A stretch of DNA of 64,000 bases from the NCBI GenBank assembly GCA_964577315.1, contig CAZNYT010000004.1:4028-68027 (forward strand), read 5' to 3'. Position numbers and translations under genes: made by a program. Under the pieces are notes generated by a model. The model did no database searches. It was not told the origin of the DNA and saw nothing but the letters and a program-made list of their open reading frames with translations. The stretch comes from Desulfonatronospira sp964577315 (GTDB lineage: Bacteria; Desulfobacterota; Desulfovibrionia; Desulfovibrionales; Desulfonatronovibrionaceae). Positions 8,901-17,193 of the stretch are shown in pieces; within the stretch, counting starts at the first letter, position 1, and each line of letters begins with the position of its first letter.

Positions 8901-10862
8901 TTATTGCTCCTGCTTTTCTTCTTCTTGTTCCTGAAGCTTTTTTATCCACATATCCCTTTGATGTTTCCTGAATTCCATAGCCCACTTTACACGATCGCTG
9001 TCCGCGGGTCGAAGTTGGTCCCGGTCCATATGAAAGACGTAAAGATCCTGAAATGCCCGGCCGCTTTCGTCCCAACGTATAGGAGCCATACTCCAGGCAT
9101 CAAAATTGTTTTCTGCCAAGATTTGATTGATTTCTTCATGCTCCTGTGGAGCAGGCATGTCTCCCAGCCGTGCAGAAAAGCGGACAAAATCGTACCCTAA
9201 AGCCGTCCAGAAATTTGCCTCGCCTTGGGCGGTTTCCTCCAGTTTTTGGGCTAGTTGCCTGGACCGGGGATCCGGGTTGTAATTATTCCATCCCCCACTA
9301 CTGAGTGCCAGGGAAAAGAATTGCTGTTCCAGGTTGTTCGGGGAGTGTGCCTGATACCAGAGCATGGGGCCCAAAAATACCAGGTGATCATGGTTGAAGT
9401 AGAAAAACTCCGGGATCAGGCCTTGGGCTCTAGACAAGGAGTCTGGAATAAAAACCGCCTGAAATTCCGAATCCACATTGAGCCAAGGATCCTGCAAATC
9501 AGAGGTTCCCAGGAATGAAGATACTATGTGATTCCATTGGGAGGGTTGATCCGGGGGGTAGTTTTGTACCCCCTTGATATCAACTTCCCGGTCCTGGGCT
9601 TTGTTCCAGAAGATTTCGGCATAAGTCCTTCCGAAATCCTCTTCCGGATACATTATGGCGAAATTGGTGATTTCCAGCTCCTGAATGGTTAGATCCAGCA
9701 AGGCACGGATCTGGTCCTGGGGGCTGGAAAAAAAGCGCCATCCCTCTTTGCCTTCCTCTTCCAAGGAGGGCATAAAGGTCAAAAAGGGGACTTCTTTATG
9801 CAAGCCGTGTTCGCGAATCTCTCCCCATTTGTGTAGGGAAAGCGGGCCACCCACAAAAGAAAGGTTTTCCATTTGGCTCAACTTGTCCAGCCATCCCGGT
9901 TGATTTGTATTGATGGTTTTGACCTGGATCCGGGTATCTTGTTTTAACATTTCCCAATGGGCTTGGCCGGCACCGCGCAGCACATCCCAGCCCACCGAGG
10001 AATGGTGGCCGCTTAGAGGCAGGGCAAGGGCTATCTTGGGAACGGGTTTTCCAAGATCGGACTCCCACTTCTCGAGCTGGGAAAGCATGGGCTCGCGATG
10101 CACCAATTCGCTTTGCCCTGCGATTTCGCGAAGTTGGGGGTGAAGGGATGTCCACAAAGAATCATCCTCTTCCAGACGTGCCTGGTAATAAGCCCACCAA
10201 AAGATATTGTGAGGGAAAACAAGCTTTTTTTCCTCCTCCATAAAGGGAACGGCTTTTTCCAATTCCTTTAGGTCCAGTTCTAAGAAACGGTTAAGGACAA
10301 ATTCTTCCAGTTCCCTTTTTTGGGACTCTGTCCTGGCCTGACCATAGATTTCTTGTAGTACGGACGTGGCTTCCGGATATCTGTTGTGTTTCAGGTGGAT
10401 CTCTGCCAGTTCCCGGGCTGCTGGATGGGTTAAAGCAAAGGGCTTGTCCGGGTCTGAGTACAATTCCTCCAAGTAACGGATGTAAGTGTGTTCAGGCTGG
10501 GTTTCCTTGAGGGCCCAGGAATAAACTTCATGCCATTTTTGTTTCTCCTGGATCTTAGGGTCTGCTTTTGCCCATCTTTCCGAGGCCTGTAAGGCCATTT
10601 CAGGATCACGGTTCTCGTAGGCGCTAACTGCCAGTCTCCGTAGGGCTAGCTTTTTCTTGTCCGGCTCGAGCTCATAATCTTCTAAAATCTGGGAATAAAG
10701 CTCCTGGCTGCGCTGGAAATCCTGGCTTTCCCAGGCGTGGGCAGCTTCTTGTTCCAATGCAGGTCTGGGTGGGTCTTCCGGGACCACTTTTTTTTCAGCG
10801 CAGGCTGAAAGAAAAACCAGGAAAAGGGCCAAAAGCAGTATGATAGGAGTATAGCGCATCAT
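8901..10862 (-). CDS. LppC/LpoA-like lipoprotein (PBP-activator family)
   Basis: About 653 residues. A lipoprotein signal peptide (MMRYTPIILLLALFLVFLSA) is followed by the lipobox cysteine in LSAC, so the protein is anchored in a membrane, presumably the outer one. Residues about 40-270 look like TPR helices, and the rest has the alternating alpha/beta pattern of a periplasmic binding fold (VPKIALALPLSGHHSSVGWDV). This two-part layout resembles LpoA, which activates penicillin-binding protein 1A; that role is inferred. A longer reading from GTG 10916 is rejected, as its extra codons fall in a dispersed repeat. Confidence 0.75.
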   Translation of the reverse strand: MMRYTPIILLLALFLVFLSACAEKKVVPEDPPRPALEQEAAHAWESQDFQRSQELYSQILEDYELEPDKKKLALRRLAVSAYENRDPEMALQASERWAKADPKIQEKQKWHEVYSWALKETQPEHTYIRYLEELYSDPDKPFALTHPAARELAEIHLKHNRYPEATSVLQEIYGQARTESQKRELEEFVLNRFLELDLKELEKAVPFMEEEKKLVFPHNIFWWAYYQARLEEDDSLWTSLHPQLREIAGQSELVHREPMLSQLEKWESDLGKPVPKIALALPLSGHHSSVGWDVLRGAGQAHWEMLKQDTRIQVKTINTNQPGWLDKLSQMENLSFVGGPLSLHKWGEIREHGLHKEVPFLTFMPSLEEEGKEGWRFFSSPQDQIRALLDLTIQELEITNFAIMYPEEDFGRTYAEIFWNKAQDREVDIKGVQNYPPDQPSQWNHIVSSFLGTSDLQDPWLNVDSEFQAVFIPDSLSRAQGLIPEFFYFNHDHLVFLGPMLWYQAHSPNNLEQQFFSLALSSGGWNNYNPDPRSRQLAQKLEETAQGEANFWTALGYDFVRFSARLGDMPAPQEHEEINQILAENNFDAWSMAPIRWDESGRAFQDLYVFHMDRDQLRPADSDRVKWAMEFRKHQRDMWIKKLQEQEEEKQEQ

Positions 10863-10901
10863 AAAATCAAGGTTTAGACAGATTAGAATGTTAAATGGGA
10901 T

Positions 10902-11228
10902 GTAACTATTCACCAAATTTTTTTTGGCTCTCGCCCCTGCGGAGGAGCTTGCTATTCATATACACCGGCTCGGTGGATATGAATATTTGCTTCTCTTCTC
11001 CCAAGCTCTGCTTGCCCAGCCTGCCCCGTGTATCTTCTTCTAATACACTGGGGTGAAACCGGGTTCCCTTTCAAGGGTGCTTGCCTGGTGAAATAGACGG
11101 AGTCTCAGCGCAGCTGATTTCACCGGGTTTCACCGGGGCGCCTCTAGGGCTGACAGGCCCGGGCGTGAGATATTCTCTTCTTTACGTAACCGGTGAATAT
11201 TTTGGTAAAATATGTGGTGAATAATTGC
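10902..11228. repeat. Dispersed inverted-repeat element, copy 1
   Basis: The left end reads GTAACTATTCACCAAATTTT and the right end contains GGTGAATATTTTGG and GGTGAATAATTGC, an inverted arrangement shared with copies at 16336, 23541, 32884 and 38456. The interior holds a separate hairpin with 13-bp arms at 10954-10966 and 10972-10984 (one mismatch) and several GGTGAAA/TTTCACC units near 11050-11140. No coding frame is evident. It fills most of the 374-base spacer between the dnaK terminator and the lipoprotein gene. Confidence 0.7.
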
Positions 11229-11236
11229 AATGGGAT

Positions 11237-11270
11237 TTAAAAAACCCGGGCCGTCAGCACGACCCGGGTT
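11237..11270 (-). terminator. Intrinsic terminator after dnaK
   Basis: On the minus strand an 8-bp GC-rich stem, AACCCGGG paired with CCCGGGTT, with a 12-base loop is followed by a run of T (11237-11244 read on the minus strand). It lies 37 bases beyond the dnaK stop and should end the hrcA-grpE-dnaK transcript. Confidence 0.88.
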
Positions 11271-11306
11271 ATGATAAGAACGTGTTTAACTCGCTGTCAA
11301 GCTAAT

Positions 11307-13229
11307 TTATTTCTTGTCGTTTACCTCGGTGTAGTCTGCATCCACTACCTCTTCATCCGCACTCTGACCGGTTTGCTGCCCGGCATCTCCCTGCGGCTGC
11401 TCTTGCCCAGCGGCCTGGCCGCTTTCGCTCTTCTGGGCGTACAGCTTTTCAGCCAGCTGGTGAGAGGCCTGGGACAGCTCATCCGTTGCCTTGCGAATAG
11501 CTTCTTCGTCTTCGCCTTCCATGACGTCTTTGAGGGCTTGGATCTTGTTCTCTATATCCGCCTTGAGCTCCGCATCCAGGCTGTCTCCCAGGTCCCGGAT
11601 GGATTTTTCCGTGGTATAGATCAGGCTGTCCGCGTTGTTGCGGGCCTCGATAAGCCTTTGTTTCTTCTTGTCCTCTTCCGCATGGGATTCGGCTTCCTTG
11701 ATGAGCCTGTTAATCTCTTCCTCGGACAAGCCGCTGGAGGAAGTGATCTGTATGGATTGCTCCTTGCCGGTGCCCAGATCCTTGGCTGATACGTTCACAA
11801 GGCCGTTGGCGTCTATATCGAAAGTGACTTCGATCTGGGGCACGCCTCTAGGCGCCGCAGGAATCCCGGTCAGCTCGAAGCGCCCCAGGGTCATGTTGTC
11901 CTGAGCCATGGGCCGTTCGCCCTGCAAGACATGGATGGACACCGAGGGCTGATTGTCCGCGGCAGTGGTAAAGATCTGGCTCTTGCGGGTAGGTATGGTG
12001 GTGTTACGTTCGATGAGCTTGGTGAATACCCCGCCCATAGTCTCTATTCCCAGGGACAAGGGAGTTACGTCCAGAAGCAGAACGTCCTTGACATCCCCGG
12101 CAAAAATACCGCCTTGGATTGCGGCTCCCATGGCAACCACTTCGTCCGGGTTGACGCTCTTGTTGGGTTCCTTGCCGAAGAAGTCCGTGACCTTCTTCTG
12201 GACCAGGGGCATCCTGGTCATGCCGCCTACCAGAAGAACCTGATTAATATCGGATGCCTTAAGCTCAGCATCAGCCAAAGCGTCCTCGCAAGGCTTCATG
12301 GTTCTTTGTACCAGATCTTCCACCAGGCTTTCCAGCTTGCTCCTGGTGAGCTTCATCAGCATGTGTTTGGGACCGTTTTGGTCAGCAGTGATAAAGGGGA
12401 GGTTGATCTCAGTCTCCATGGTTGTGGAGAGTTCCTTTTTGGCTTTTTCAGCTGCCTCACGCAGTCTTTGCAGAGCCATGCGGTCCGCTGAAAGGTCGAT
12501 GCCGTTTTCCTTTTTGAATTCATCCACTAGGTGATTAACTATTCTCTGGTCAAAGTCCTCTCCGCCCAAAAAGGTATCTCCGTGAGTGGAGCGGACTTCC
12601 ACTAGATTGTCCCCCACTTCCAGGATGGAGATGTCAAAGGTGCCTCCGCCCAGGTCGAATACAGCAATCTTTTCGTTTACATTCTTGTCCGCGCCGTAAG
12701 CCAAGGATGCGGCAGTGGGTTCGTTGATGATCCTCTTGACTTCCAGCCCGGCTATCCGGCCGGCGTCCTTGGTGGCCTGCCTCTGGCTGTCGTTAAAGTA
12801 GGCCGGAACCGTTATTACGGCTTCCTCTACTGTTTCCCCCAAGTAGGATTCAGCGTCGCTCTTTAGCTTTTGCAGGATCATGGCTGAAATTTCCGGGGGA
12901 CTGTAGCTTCTGTCCCCTACCTTGACAAACGCGTCATTGTTCTTTCCGGGGACGATGTGGTAGGAGCATCGCTCCAGCCAGTTCTTGATTTCGGGATCAT
13001 CGTACTGACGCCCCATGAGACGCTTTACGGAATAAACGGTGTTCTCGGGATTTGTTACCGCCTGTCTCTTGGCGATCTCACCCACCAACCGTTCCTTATC
13101 GGTAAAAGCAACAATGGACGGGGTGGTTCTGCCCCCTTCCGGGTTGCTTATACATTGGGGATCCTTCCCTTCCATGACATAAACGCAGCAGTTAGTAGTT
13201 CCCAGGTCGATACCTATTATCTTACCCAT
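11307..13229 (-). CDS. dnaK: Chaperone DnaK (Hsp70)
   Basis: A 640-residue ATP-dependent chaperone. The N-terminal ATPase starts IGIDLGTTNCCVYVMEG, with phosphate-binding segments VFDLGGGTFDISI and LVGGMTRMPLVQ. The substrate domain follows, and the tail ends VVDADYTEV, the usual DnaK ending before a few charged residues. It is last in hrcA-grpE-dnaK, 74 bases after grpE; dnaJ is not adjacent. Regulation by HrcA through the CIRCE element at 15063 is expected. Confidence 0.97.
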   Translation of the reverse strand: MGKIIGIDLGTTNCCVYVMEGKDPQCISNPEGGRTTPSIVAFTDKERLVGEIAKRQAVTNPENTVYSVKRLMGRQYDDPEIKNWLERCSYHIVPGKNNDAFVKVGDRSYSPPEISAMILQKLKSDAESYLGETVEEAVITVPAYFNDSQRQATKDAGRIAGLEVKRIINEPTAASLAYGADKNVNEKIAVFDLGGGTFDISILEVGDNLVEVRSTHGDTFLGGEDFDQRIVNHLVDEFKKENGIDLSADRMALQRLREAAEKAKKELSTTMETEINLPFITADQNGPKHMLMKLTRSKLESLVEDLVQRTMKPCEDALADAELKASDINQVLLVGGMTRMPLVQKKVTDFFGKEPNKSVNPDEVVAMGAAIQGGIFAGDVKDVLLLDVTPLSLGIETMGGVFTKLIERNTTIPTRKSQIFTTAADNQPSVSIHVLQGERPMAQDNMTLGRFELTGIPAAPRGVPQIEVTFDIDANGLVNVSAKDLGTGKEQSIQITSSSGLSEEEINRLIKEAESHAEEDKKKQRLIEARNNADSLIYTTEKSIRDLGDSLDAELKADIENKIQALKDVMEGEDEEAIRKATDELSQASHQLAEKLYAQKSESGQAAGQEQPQGDAGQQTGQSADEEVVDADYTEVNDKK

Positions 13230-13303
13230 ATAACTCAGCCTCCTTAAATAAATCTTTATTGTTTGTTTTTCATAAGTCTTCTAAGCGGGTTGTAAAGACG
13301 GTT

Positions 13304-13939
13304 TTAGTTGTTTTTTTCAGAAGGGGGTTTGCTGACCAATACCTTGGCCGGTCGAACTAAACGATCCTGAAGCAGATAACCCTTCTGCATTACTTGGCAC
13401 ACTGTGTCCGGATCCAGGTCTGCCCGCTCTTGCTGGGCCATGGCTTCGTGGTAGTTGGGGTCAAAGGGCTGGCCTACCTCACCCACTTGCTGCAGATTAT
13501 TCTTGGCAAGAACCTGGTGCAGAATGTCCATGGTCATTTCCACTCCCTGAACTAGATCCTTGCAGGCTTCGTTTTTCTTGCCATGTTCCAGGGCTAGTTC
13601 CAGGTTGTCTATGACCGGGATTAGTTCCTCGATAAAGGAAGAGATGGCGTATTTGCAGTATTCTTCTTTTTCCCGTGTAATGCGTTTTTTATAGTTTTCA
13701 GAATCAGCTATGGCTTTCAAGGCCCTGCTTTTTTGTTCCTGCAACAGCTCGCAATCCGGACAAATATTTTCCTGGCAAAGGCTTTTAATGTCCTCGTCTG
13801 TCAGGGCTTGATATGCGTCCAGATCTTCAGGTGCCGTTTCATCTTGGCTTTCCTGAAAGTGTTTATCGTTGAGTTCTTGCTCCTCCCGGGAGAAGGATGT
13901 ATCTTGATTCTCCTGGTGTTTTTCCTTGTTGTTGGACAT
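13304..13939 (-). CDS. grpE: Nucleotide exchange factor GrpE
   Basis: A 211-residue cofactor that releases ADP from DnaK. An acidic, probably disordered N-terminus precedes a long coiled-coil stretch with the family segment ALKAIADSENYKKRITREKE. The C-terminal beta domain contains PFDPNYHEAMAQ and VMQKGYLLQDRLVRPAKVLV. The N-terminal half also holds the pair CPDCELL, less common in the family. It sits between hrcA and dnaK in one operon. Confidence 0.95.
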   Translation of the reverse strand: MSNNKEKHQENQDTSFSREEQELNDKHFQESQDETAPEDLDAYQALTDEDIKSLCQENICPDCELLQEQKSRALKAIADSENYKKRITREKEEYCKYAISSFIEELIPVIDNLELALEHGKKNEACKDLVQGVEMTMDILHQVLAKNNLQQVGEVGQPFDPNYHEAMAQQERADLDPDTVCQVMQKGYLLQDRLVRPAKVLVSKPPSEKNN

Positions 13940-13993
13940 AGAAACCCTCCATTGATTATGTTTAGCAGCAGCTGCTGCAGCGCTCGGGCTAAG

Positions 13994-15052
13994 CTAATTT
14001 CTGCCCGGTTCGTTTTTTTCTTCGTACAACTCACAAAATATTTGACTAAGAATCCTGGCTGTCAAGTCCACAGCAGGAACTATCCGGGAATAATTCATTC
14101 GAGTGGGTCCTATAATGCTTACCAAGCCGGTATTGTTGCCCTGCAAGCTGTAAGGGGAGGAAATTACAGTGTAATCGCTTAGCTCGTCCCAGTCCTGCTC
14201 ACTTCCCATTATGATGCTTACATTTTTGCTTTCCAGAGTGTTATCCAGGATTTTGAGCAGTTTGGATCTTTCCTCCAGGAGCTTGAATACTTCGCGCATT
14301 TTATTGATGTCCGCAAAATCCCTGTCCTGAAAAAGGTGATAAGTTCCCTCCACGTATACCTGGCGGTTGTTGTCCGGCTCAAAGGATTCTTTGGCTAATC
14401 TCAAGGCGTTTTGGTAGAGTTGATCGAATTGTTGCCTGGCCTTTTTCATCTGGGAATAAATCTCTGAGCGTACCTGGAGGAGTGTCTTGCCCTGGTAGTG
14501 TTCGTTCAAATAGTTGCTGAACTTGGTTAGATCATCCGGCTTGATATCCTTGTCTACATTTATAACCTTATTCTGGACCATGCCGCCTTCCATAACCAGA
14601 ATGGACATGACCAGACCCGGACGAAGCAGGATGAAATCGATATGTTGCCAGCGTATGTTGTGCTGGCTAGGGGTGATTACCAGGCTTATCTGATTGGAAA
14701 TAGAAGACAGCACCTTGGAGGCCTGGCTCAAGGTTTGGGGCAAATCCGGCCCAACTCTGGCCAGGGAGGATTTGATCCTTTCTTCCACTTCACTGGATAA
14801 AGGTTCCATATCCAGATTGTAGTCCAAATAAAATCGGAATCCTTTAGTGGAAGGAACCCTTCCAGCAGATGTATGGGGTTGTTCCAGATAGGACTCTTCG
14901 GCTAGATCCGCCATGATATTGCGGATGGAAGCAGGACTGAGGTTTAACCGGGACTGTCTGGCCACGGTTCTGGAGCCTACGGGCTGCCCGGTATGGATAT
15001 AGCTTTTGACTATGGTTAGCAAGACATCGATTTGTCTTTGATCAAGTTTCAT
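13994..15052 (-). CDS. hrcA: Heat-inducible transcription repressor HrcA
   Basis: A 352-residue repressor that binds CIRCE operators. The N-terminal winged helix is visible as LDQRQIDVLLTIVKSYIHTGQPVGSR and LSPASIRNIMADLAEESYLEQPHTSAGRVPS. The GAF-like dimer domain follows, ending in the conserved IGPTRMNYSRIVPAVD. It is first in the operon with grpE and dnaK and has a perfect CIRCE 11 bases before its start, so it probably represses its own operon. Confidence 0.96.
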   Translation of the reverse strand: MKLDQRQIDVLLTIVKSYIHTGQPVGSRTVARQSRLNLSPASIRNIMADLAEESYLEQPHTSAGRVPSTKGFRFYLDYNLDMEPLSSEVEERIKSSLARVGPDLPQTLSQASKVLSSISNQISLVITPSQHNIRWQHIDFILLRPGLVMSILVMEGGMVQNKVINVDKDIKPDDLTKFSNYLNEHYQGKTLLQVRSEIYSQMKKARQQFDQLYQNALRLAKESFEPDNNRQVYVEGTYHLFQDRDFADINKMREVFKLLEERSKLLKILDNTLESKNVSIIMGSEQDWDELSDYTVISSPYSLQGNNTGLVSIIGPTRMNYSRIVPAVDLTARILSQIFCELYEEKNEPGRN

Positions 15053-15062
15053 GATGTTCCTC

Positions 15063-15089
15063 TTAGCACTCTTTTATTAAGAGTGCTAA
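15063..15089. promoter_or_regulatory. CIRCE operator (HrcA binding site)
   Basis: Exact match to the consensus TTAGCACTC-N9-GAGTGCTAA, with the arms at 15063-15071 and 15081-15089. It lies between the hrcA start and its presumed promoter. In the known systems HrcA binds here under normal temperature and is released on heat shock. Confidence 0.97.
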
Positions 15090-15223
15090 ACATTTAACAA
15101 CGCAAGGCATGACTGTCAAGGAAGGGGCCTGGAAAATGCAGGGGTTGTTAGTTCAAGTGCTCCAAAATCGGGACCTTGGATGCAGCAATGTTAATAGGGT
15201 GCCGGTTTTTTGAGACGATAAGA

Positions 15224-16090
15224 TCAGCAGGGTTCTTGGTAAGAAAAGATGTAATCCCGCAAGGCCTGAACCCAGGGACGTATCGACTTGCCTGAAACCA
15301 TGCAGAACTTGGAGCTGTCCAGAACGGAGTACTGGGGTCGTTTTGCTTTTTGAGGATATTCCTGCGTGGATATGGGGTTTACCTGGCAGTGAAGTCCTGC
15401 GCACCTGATGGATTCCGAGGCAAGTTCGCACCAGGAAGCCTCACCCTTATTGGTTATATGAAACAATCCCCGGGTTTGTTTTTTAATCAGTTCCAGGGAG
15501 TGCTTGGCCAAATCCATGGTATAAGTGGGAGAGCCTACCTGATCGTGAATCACGTTAAGGTGTTTTTTCTCCTGGGCCAGTTGCAAGACACGGTGCACAA
15601 AGTTGGTCTTGAAGGGCCCGAACAGCCAGGAGGTGCGGACGATTAGCAGCTTGTCCCAGGCAATATCCCAAAGTGCCTGTTCCCCCTTGAGTTTGCTTTG
15701 ACCGTAAACGGATTTCGGTTGAGGTGTATCTTCAGTGCTATAAGGGGTGGTCTTCTTACCGTCAAAAACGTAATCCGTGCTGTAATGGAGGAGATAGATA
15801 TCCTCTTTCCGACATACAGCTCCCAGTATCTTGGGCAGGTCCCTATTGAGCCGGAAGGCTTGATCCTGTTCCTCTTCCGCAGTGTCCACCCGGGTGTACC
15901 CAATGCCATTGAGCACAATGTCCACCTGGTAGTTTTGAATATAGTTTTGCACTTGGTCTGGCTCAAAAAAATCCAGTTCAGTTCTGTCCGGGGTGAGCAC
16001 AGCCCAACCTTCCCGTTTTAAAATATGAGCCAGGGACTGCCCCAGCAAACCGTTGTTGCCGCCCAGGATTAAAGCAGTCTCTAGATGCAT
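15224..16090 (-). CDS. dTDP-4-dehydrorhamnose reductase family protein (RfbD-like)
   Basis: A 288-residue extended short-chain dehydrogenase. The nucleotide-binding motif GGNNGLLGQS is at the N-terminus, the strand HYSTDYVFDGKKTTPYS in the middle, and the catalytic YGQSK (YxxxK) after it. These fit RmlD/RfbD, which makes dTDP-L-rhamnose for surface polysaccharide. Start ATG 16090 is chosen for its AAGGAGAGGAC ribosome site; an upstream extension to 16153 lacks one. No other rhamnose genes are adjacent, so a related sugar-nucleotide reductase role remains possible. Confidence 0.8.
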   Translation of the reverse strand: MHLETALILGGNNGLLGQSLAHILKREGWAVLTPDRTELDFFEPDQVQNYIQNYQVDIVLNGIGYTRVDTAEEEQDQAFRLNRDLPKILGAVCRKEDIYLLHYSTDYVFDGKKTTPYSTEDTPQPKSVYGQSKLKGEQALWDIAWDKLLIVRTSWLFGPFKTNFVHRVLQLAQEKKHLNVIHDQVGSPTYTMDLAKHSLELIKKQTRGLFHITNKGEASWCELASESIRCAGLHCQVNPISTQEYPQKAKRPQYSVLDSSKFCMVSGKSIRPWVQALRDYIFSYQEPC

Positions 16091-16218
16091 GTCCTCTCCT
16101 TGTGTTCTTATCTGGATAGAAGGGGTATAATCTTCTCCTTGAACGGCGTCCACCCATTTTCTATTTTTTTATAAAAGCTCTTGCATATCAGGCTTTTCTG
16201 TTCTACAAGATATAAATC

Positions 16219-16294
16219 GGGAGGTTAACTCAGTGGTGAGAGTGCCATCCTCACACGGTGGAAGTCCGGGGTTCAAATCCCCGACCTCCCACCA
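16219..16294 (+). tRNA. tRNA-Val (anticodon CAC)
   Basis: A full cloverleaf of 76 bases with encoded CCA: acceptor GGGAGGT/ACCTCCC, D-arm ACTC/GAGT, anticodon stem CCATC/GGTGG with loop CTCACAC (anticodon CAC, reads GTG), and T-arm CGGGG/CCCCG with TTCAAAT loop. The copy 2 dispersed repeat begins 41 bases downstream. Confidence 0.96.
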
Positions 16295-16335
16295 CCCACC
16301 CATAGACTACAATACCTGCAAATATTAAGAAAATC

Positions 16336-16600
16336 GTAACTATTCACCAAATCTTTTTGCGTGCCGTGCCTCCCGGCTCGCGCTTTTCTAGGCTCGACTT
16401 ACGGGGGCATTCCTGCCCCCACCGGACTTTTGACTCTGTGCATCTTCTCAAGTTTGGTGCAATATCACGGCTTTTGCTTCTATCTCATTCTGCGTTTTTA
16501 ATGCGGTCCGGTTTCCCCCATAAGCCTCGCCAAGAAAACCGGTGAGCCTTCCGGCGAATGCACGCAAAAAGATCTGGTGAATATTTTGGTGAATGGTTGC
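16336..16600. repeat. Dispersed inverted-repeat element, copy 2 (long form)
   Basis: The left end GTAACTATTCACCAAATC, then TTTTTGCGTGC and a region ending CTTTTCTAGGCTCG, is mirrored at the right by GCCTCGCCAAGAAAACCGGTG, GCACGCAAAAAGATCTGGTG and a final GGTGAATGGTTGC. The interior of about 130 bases differs from the other long copies. It has the look of a non-autonomous element or a long extended hairpin; no transposase is encoded. Confidence 0.8.
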
Positions 16601-16652
16601 TGAAAATCCCAAGTTCCAAGCACCAAATTCCATACTTCAGCAGCATCCAGCA

Positions 16653-16686
16653 CTGACCCCTGACTCCTGACCCCTGACTCCTGACC
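16653..16686. repeat. 14-bp tandem repeat next to trmL
   Basis: The unit CTGACCCCTGACTC is present twice back to back (16653-16666 and 16667-16680), followed by a partial third unit. It lies just downstream of the trmL stop and adjoins dispersed repeat copy 2. Similar CTGAC-type runs occur near 63936. Function unknown. Confidence 0.7.
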
Positions 16687-16695
16687 ATACCCCAA

Positions 16696-17148
16696 TCATT
16701 CTAGATCCCTGGTCTGGCGTAGGGCCTCATACAGGATCACTGCTGCAGCGGAAGAGAGATTTAGGCTTCTAACAGGCCCCCAAATGGGAATGCGTACCAG
16801 GACTTGACACTGGGAGAGAATATTTTGGGGGAGCCCGTCTGATTCCGGGCCCAGGACCAGGTAGTCGTTTTCCCTGAATGATAGCTTTACATGGCTAATA
16901 CCTCGCCTGGCCGTAGTCATAATCAGGCGGCTGTTCCGGGGCAGCTCATCCAGAAAATTTTCCCAGTTCTCCCAATTTTTGAGGTCCACATAAGGCCAGT
17001 AATCTAAACCGGCCCTTTTTAGATACTTATCCTCTAGGCTGAATCCTATGGGGTGAATAAGGTGCAAGGTGGTTTGCGTGGCTGCGCAAAGCCGGGCTAC
17101 TGCTCCTGTGTTGGGAGGAATTTGGGGCTGGTAGAGAACGATTTGCAT
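16696..17148 (-). CDS. trmL: tRNA (cytidine/uridine-34-2'-O)-methyltransferase TrmL
   Basis: A 150-residue SPOUT methyltransferase that 2'-O-methylates wobble position 34 of Leu tRNAs. The family start MQIVLYQPQIPPNTGAVARL, the middle LVLGPESDGLP and the C-terminal knot segment IPIWGPVRSLNLSSAAAVIL are all present. It stands alone between a repeat-rich spacer and the SNF2 gene. Confidence 0.93.
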   Translation of the reverse strand: MQIVLYQPQIPPNTGAVARLCAATQTTLHLIHPIGFSLEDKYLKRAGLDYWPYVDLKNWENWENFLDELPRNSRLIMTTARRGISHVKLSFRENDYLVLGPESDGLPQNILSQCQVLVRIPIWGPVRSLNLSSAAAVILYEALRQTRDLE

Positions 17149-17158
17149 GGTTGTTAAG

Positions 17159-17189
17159 TGCCGGCTGCAATAAATCCTTGCAGCCGGCA
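17159..17189. terminator. Strong hairpin between trmL and the SNF2 gene
   Basis: Perfect 12-bp arms, TGCCGGCTGCAA and TTGCAGCCGGCA, are separated by a 7-base loop. It follows the SNF2 stop (17194) on the minus strand and precedes trmL. There is no clear T-run on either side, so it may be an inefficient terminator or a transcript-stabilising hairpin. Confidence 0.6.
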
Positions 17190-17193
17190 GTAT

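Noticed and set aside
10863..10916. N-terminal extension of the LppC-like lipoprotein
   Set aside because: It would place residues before the signal peptide and starts within repeat copy 1.
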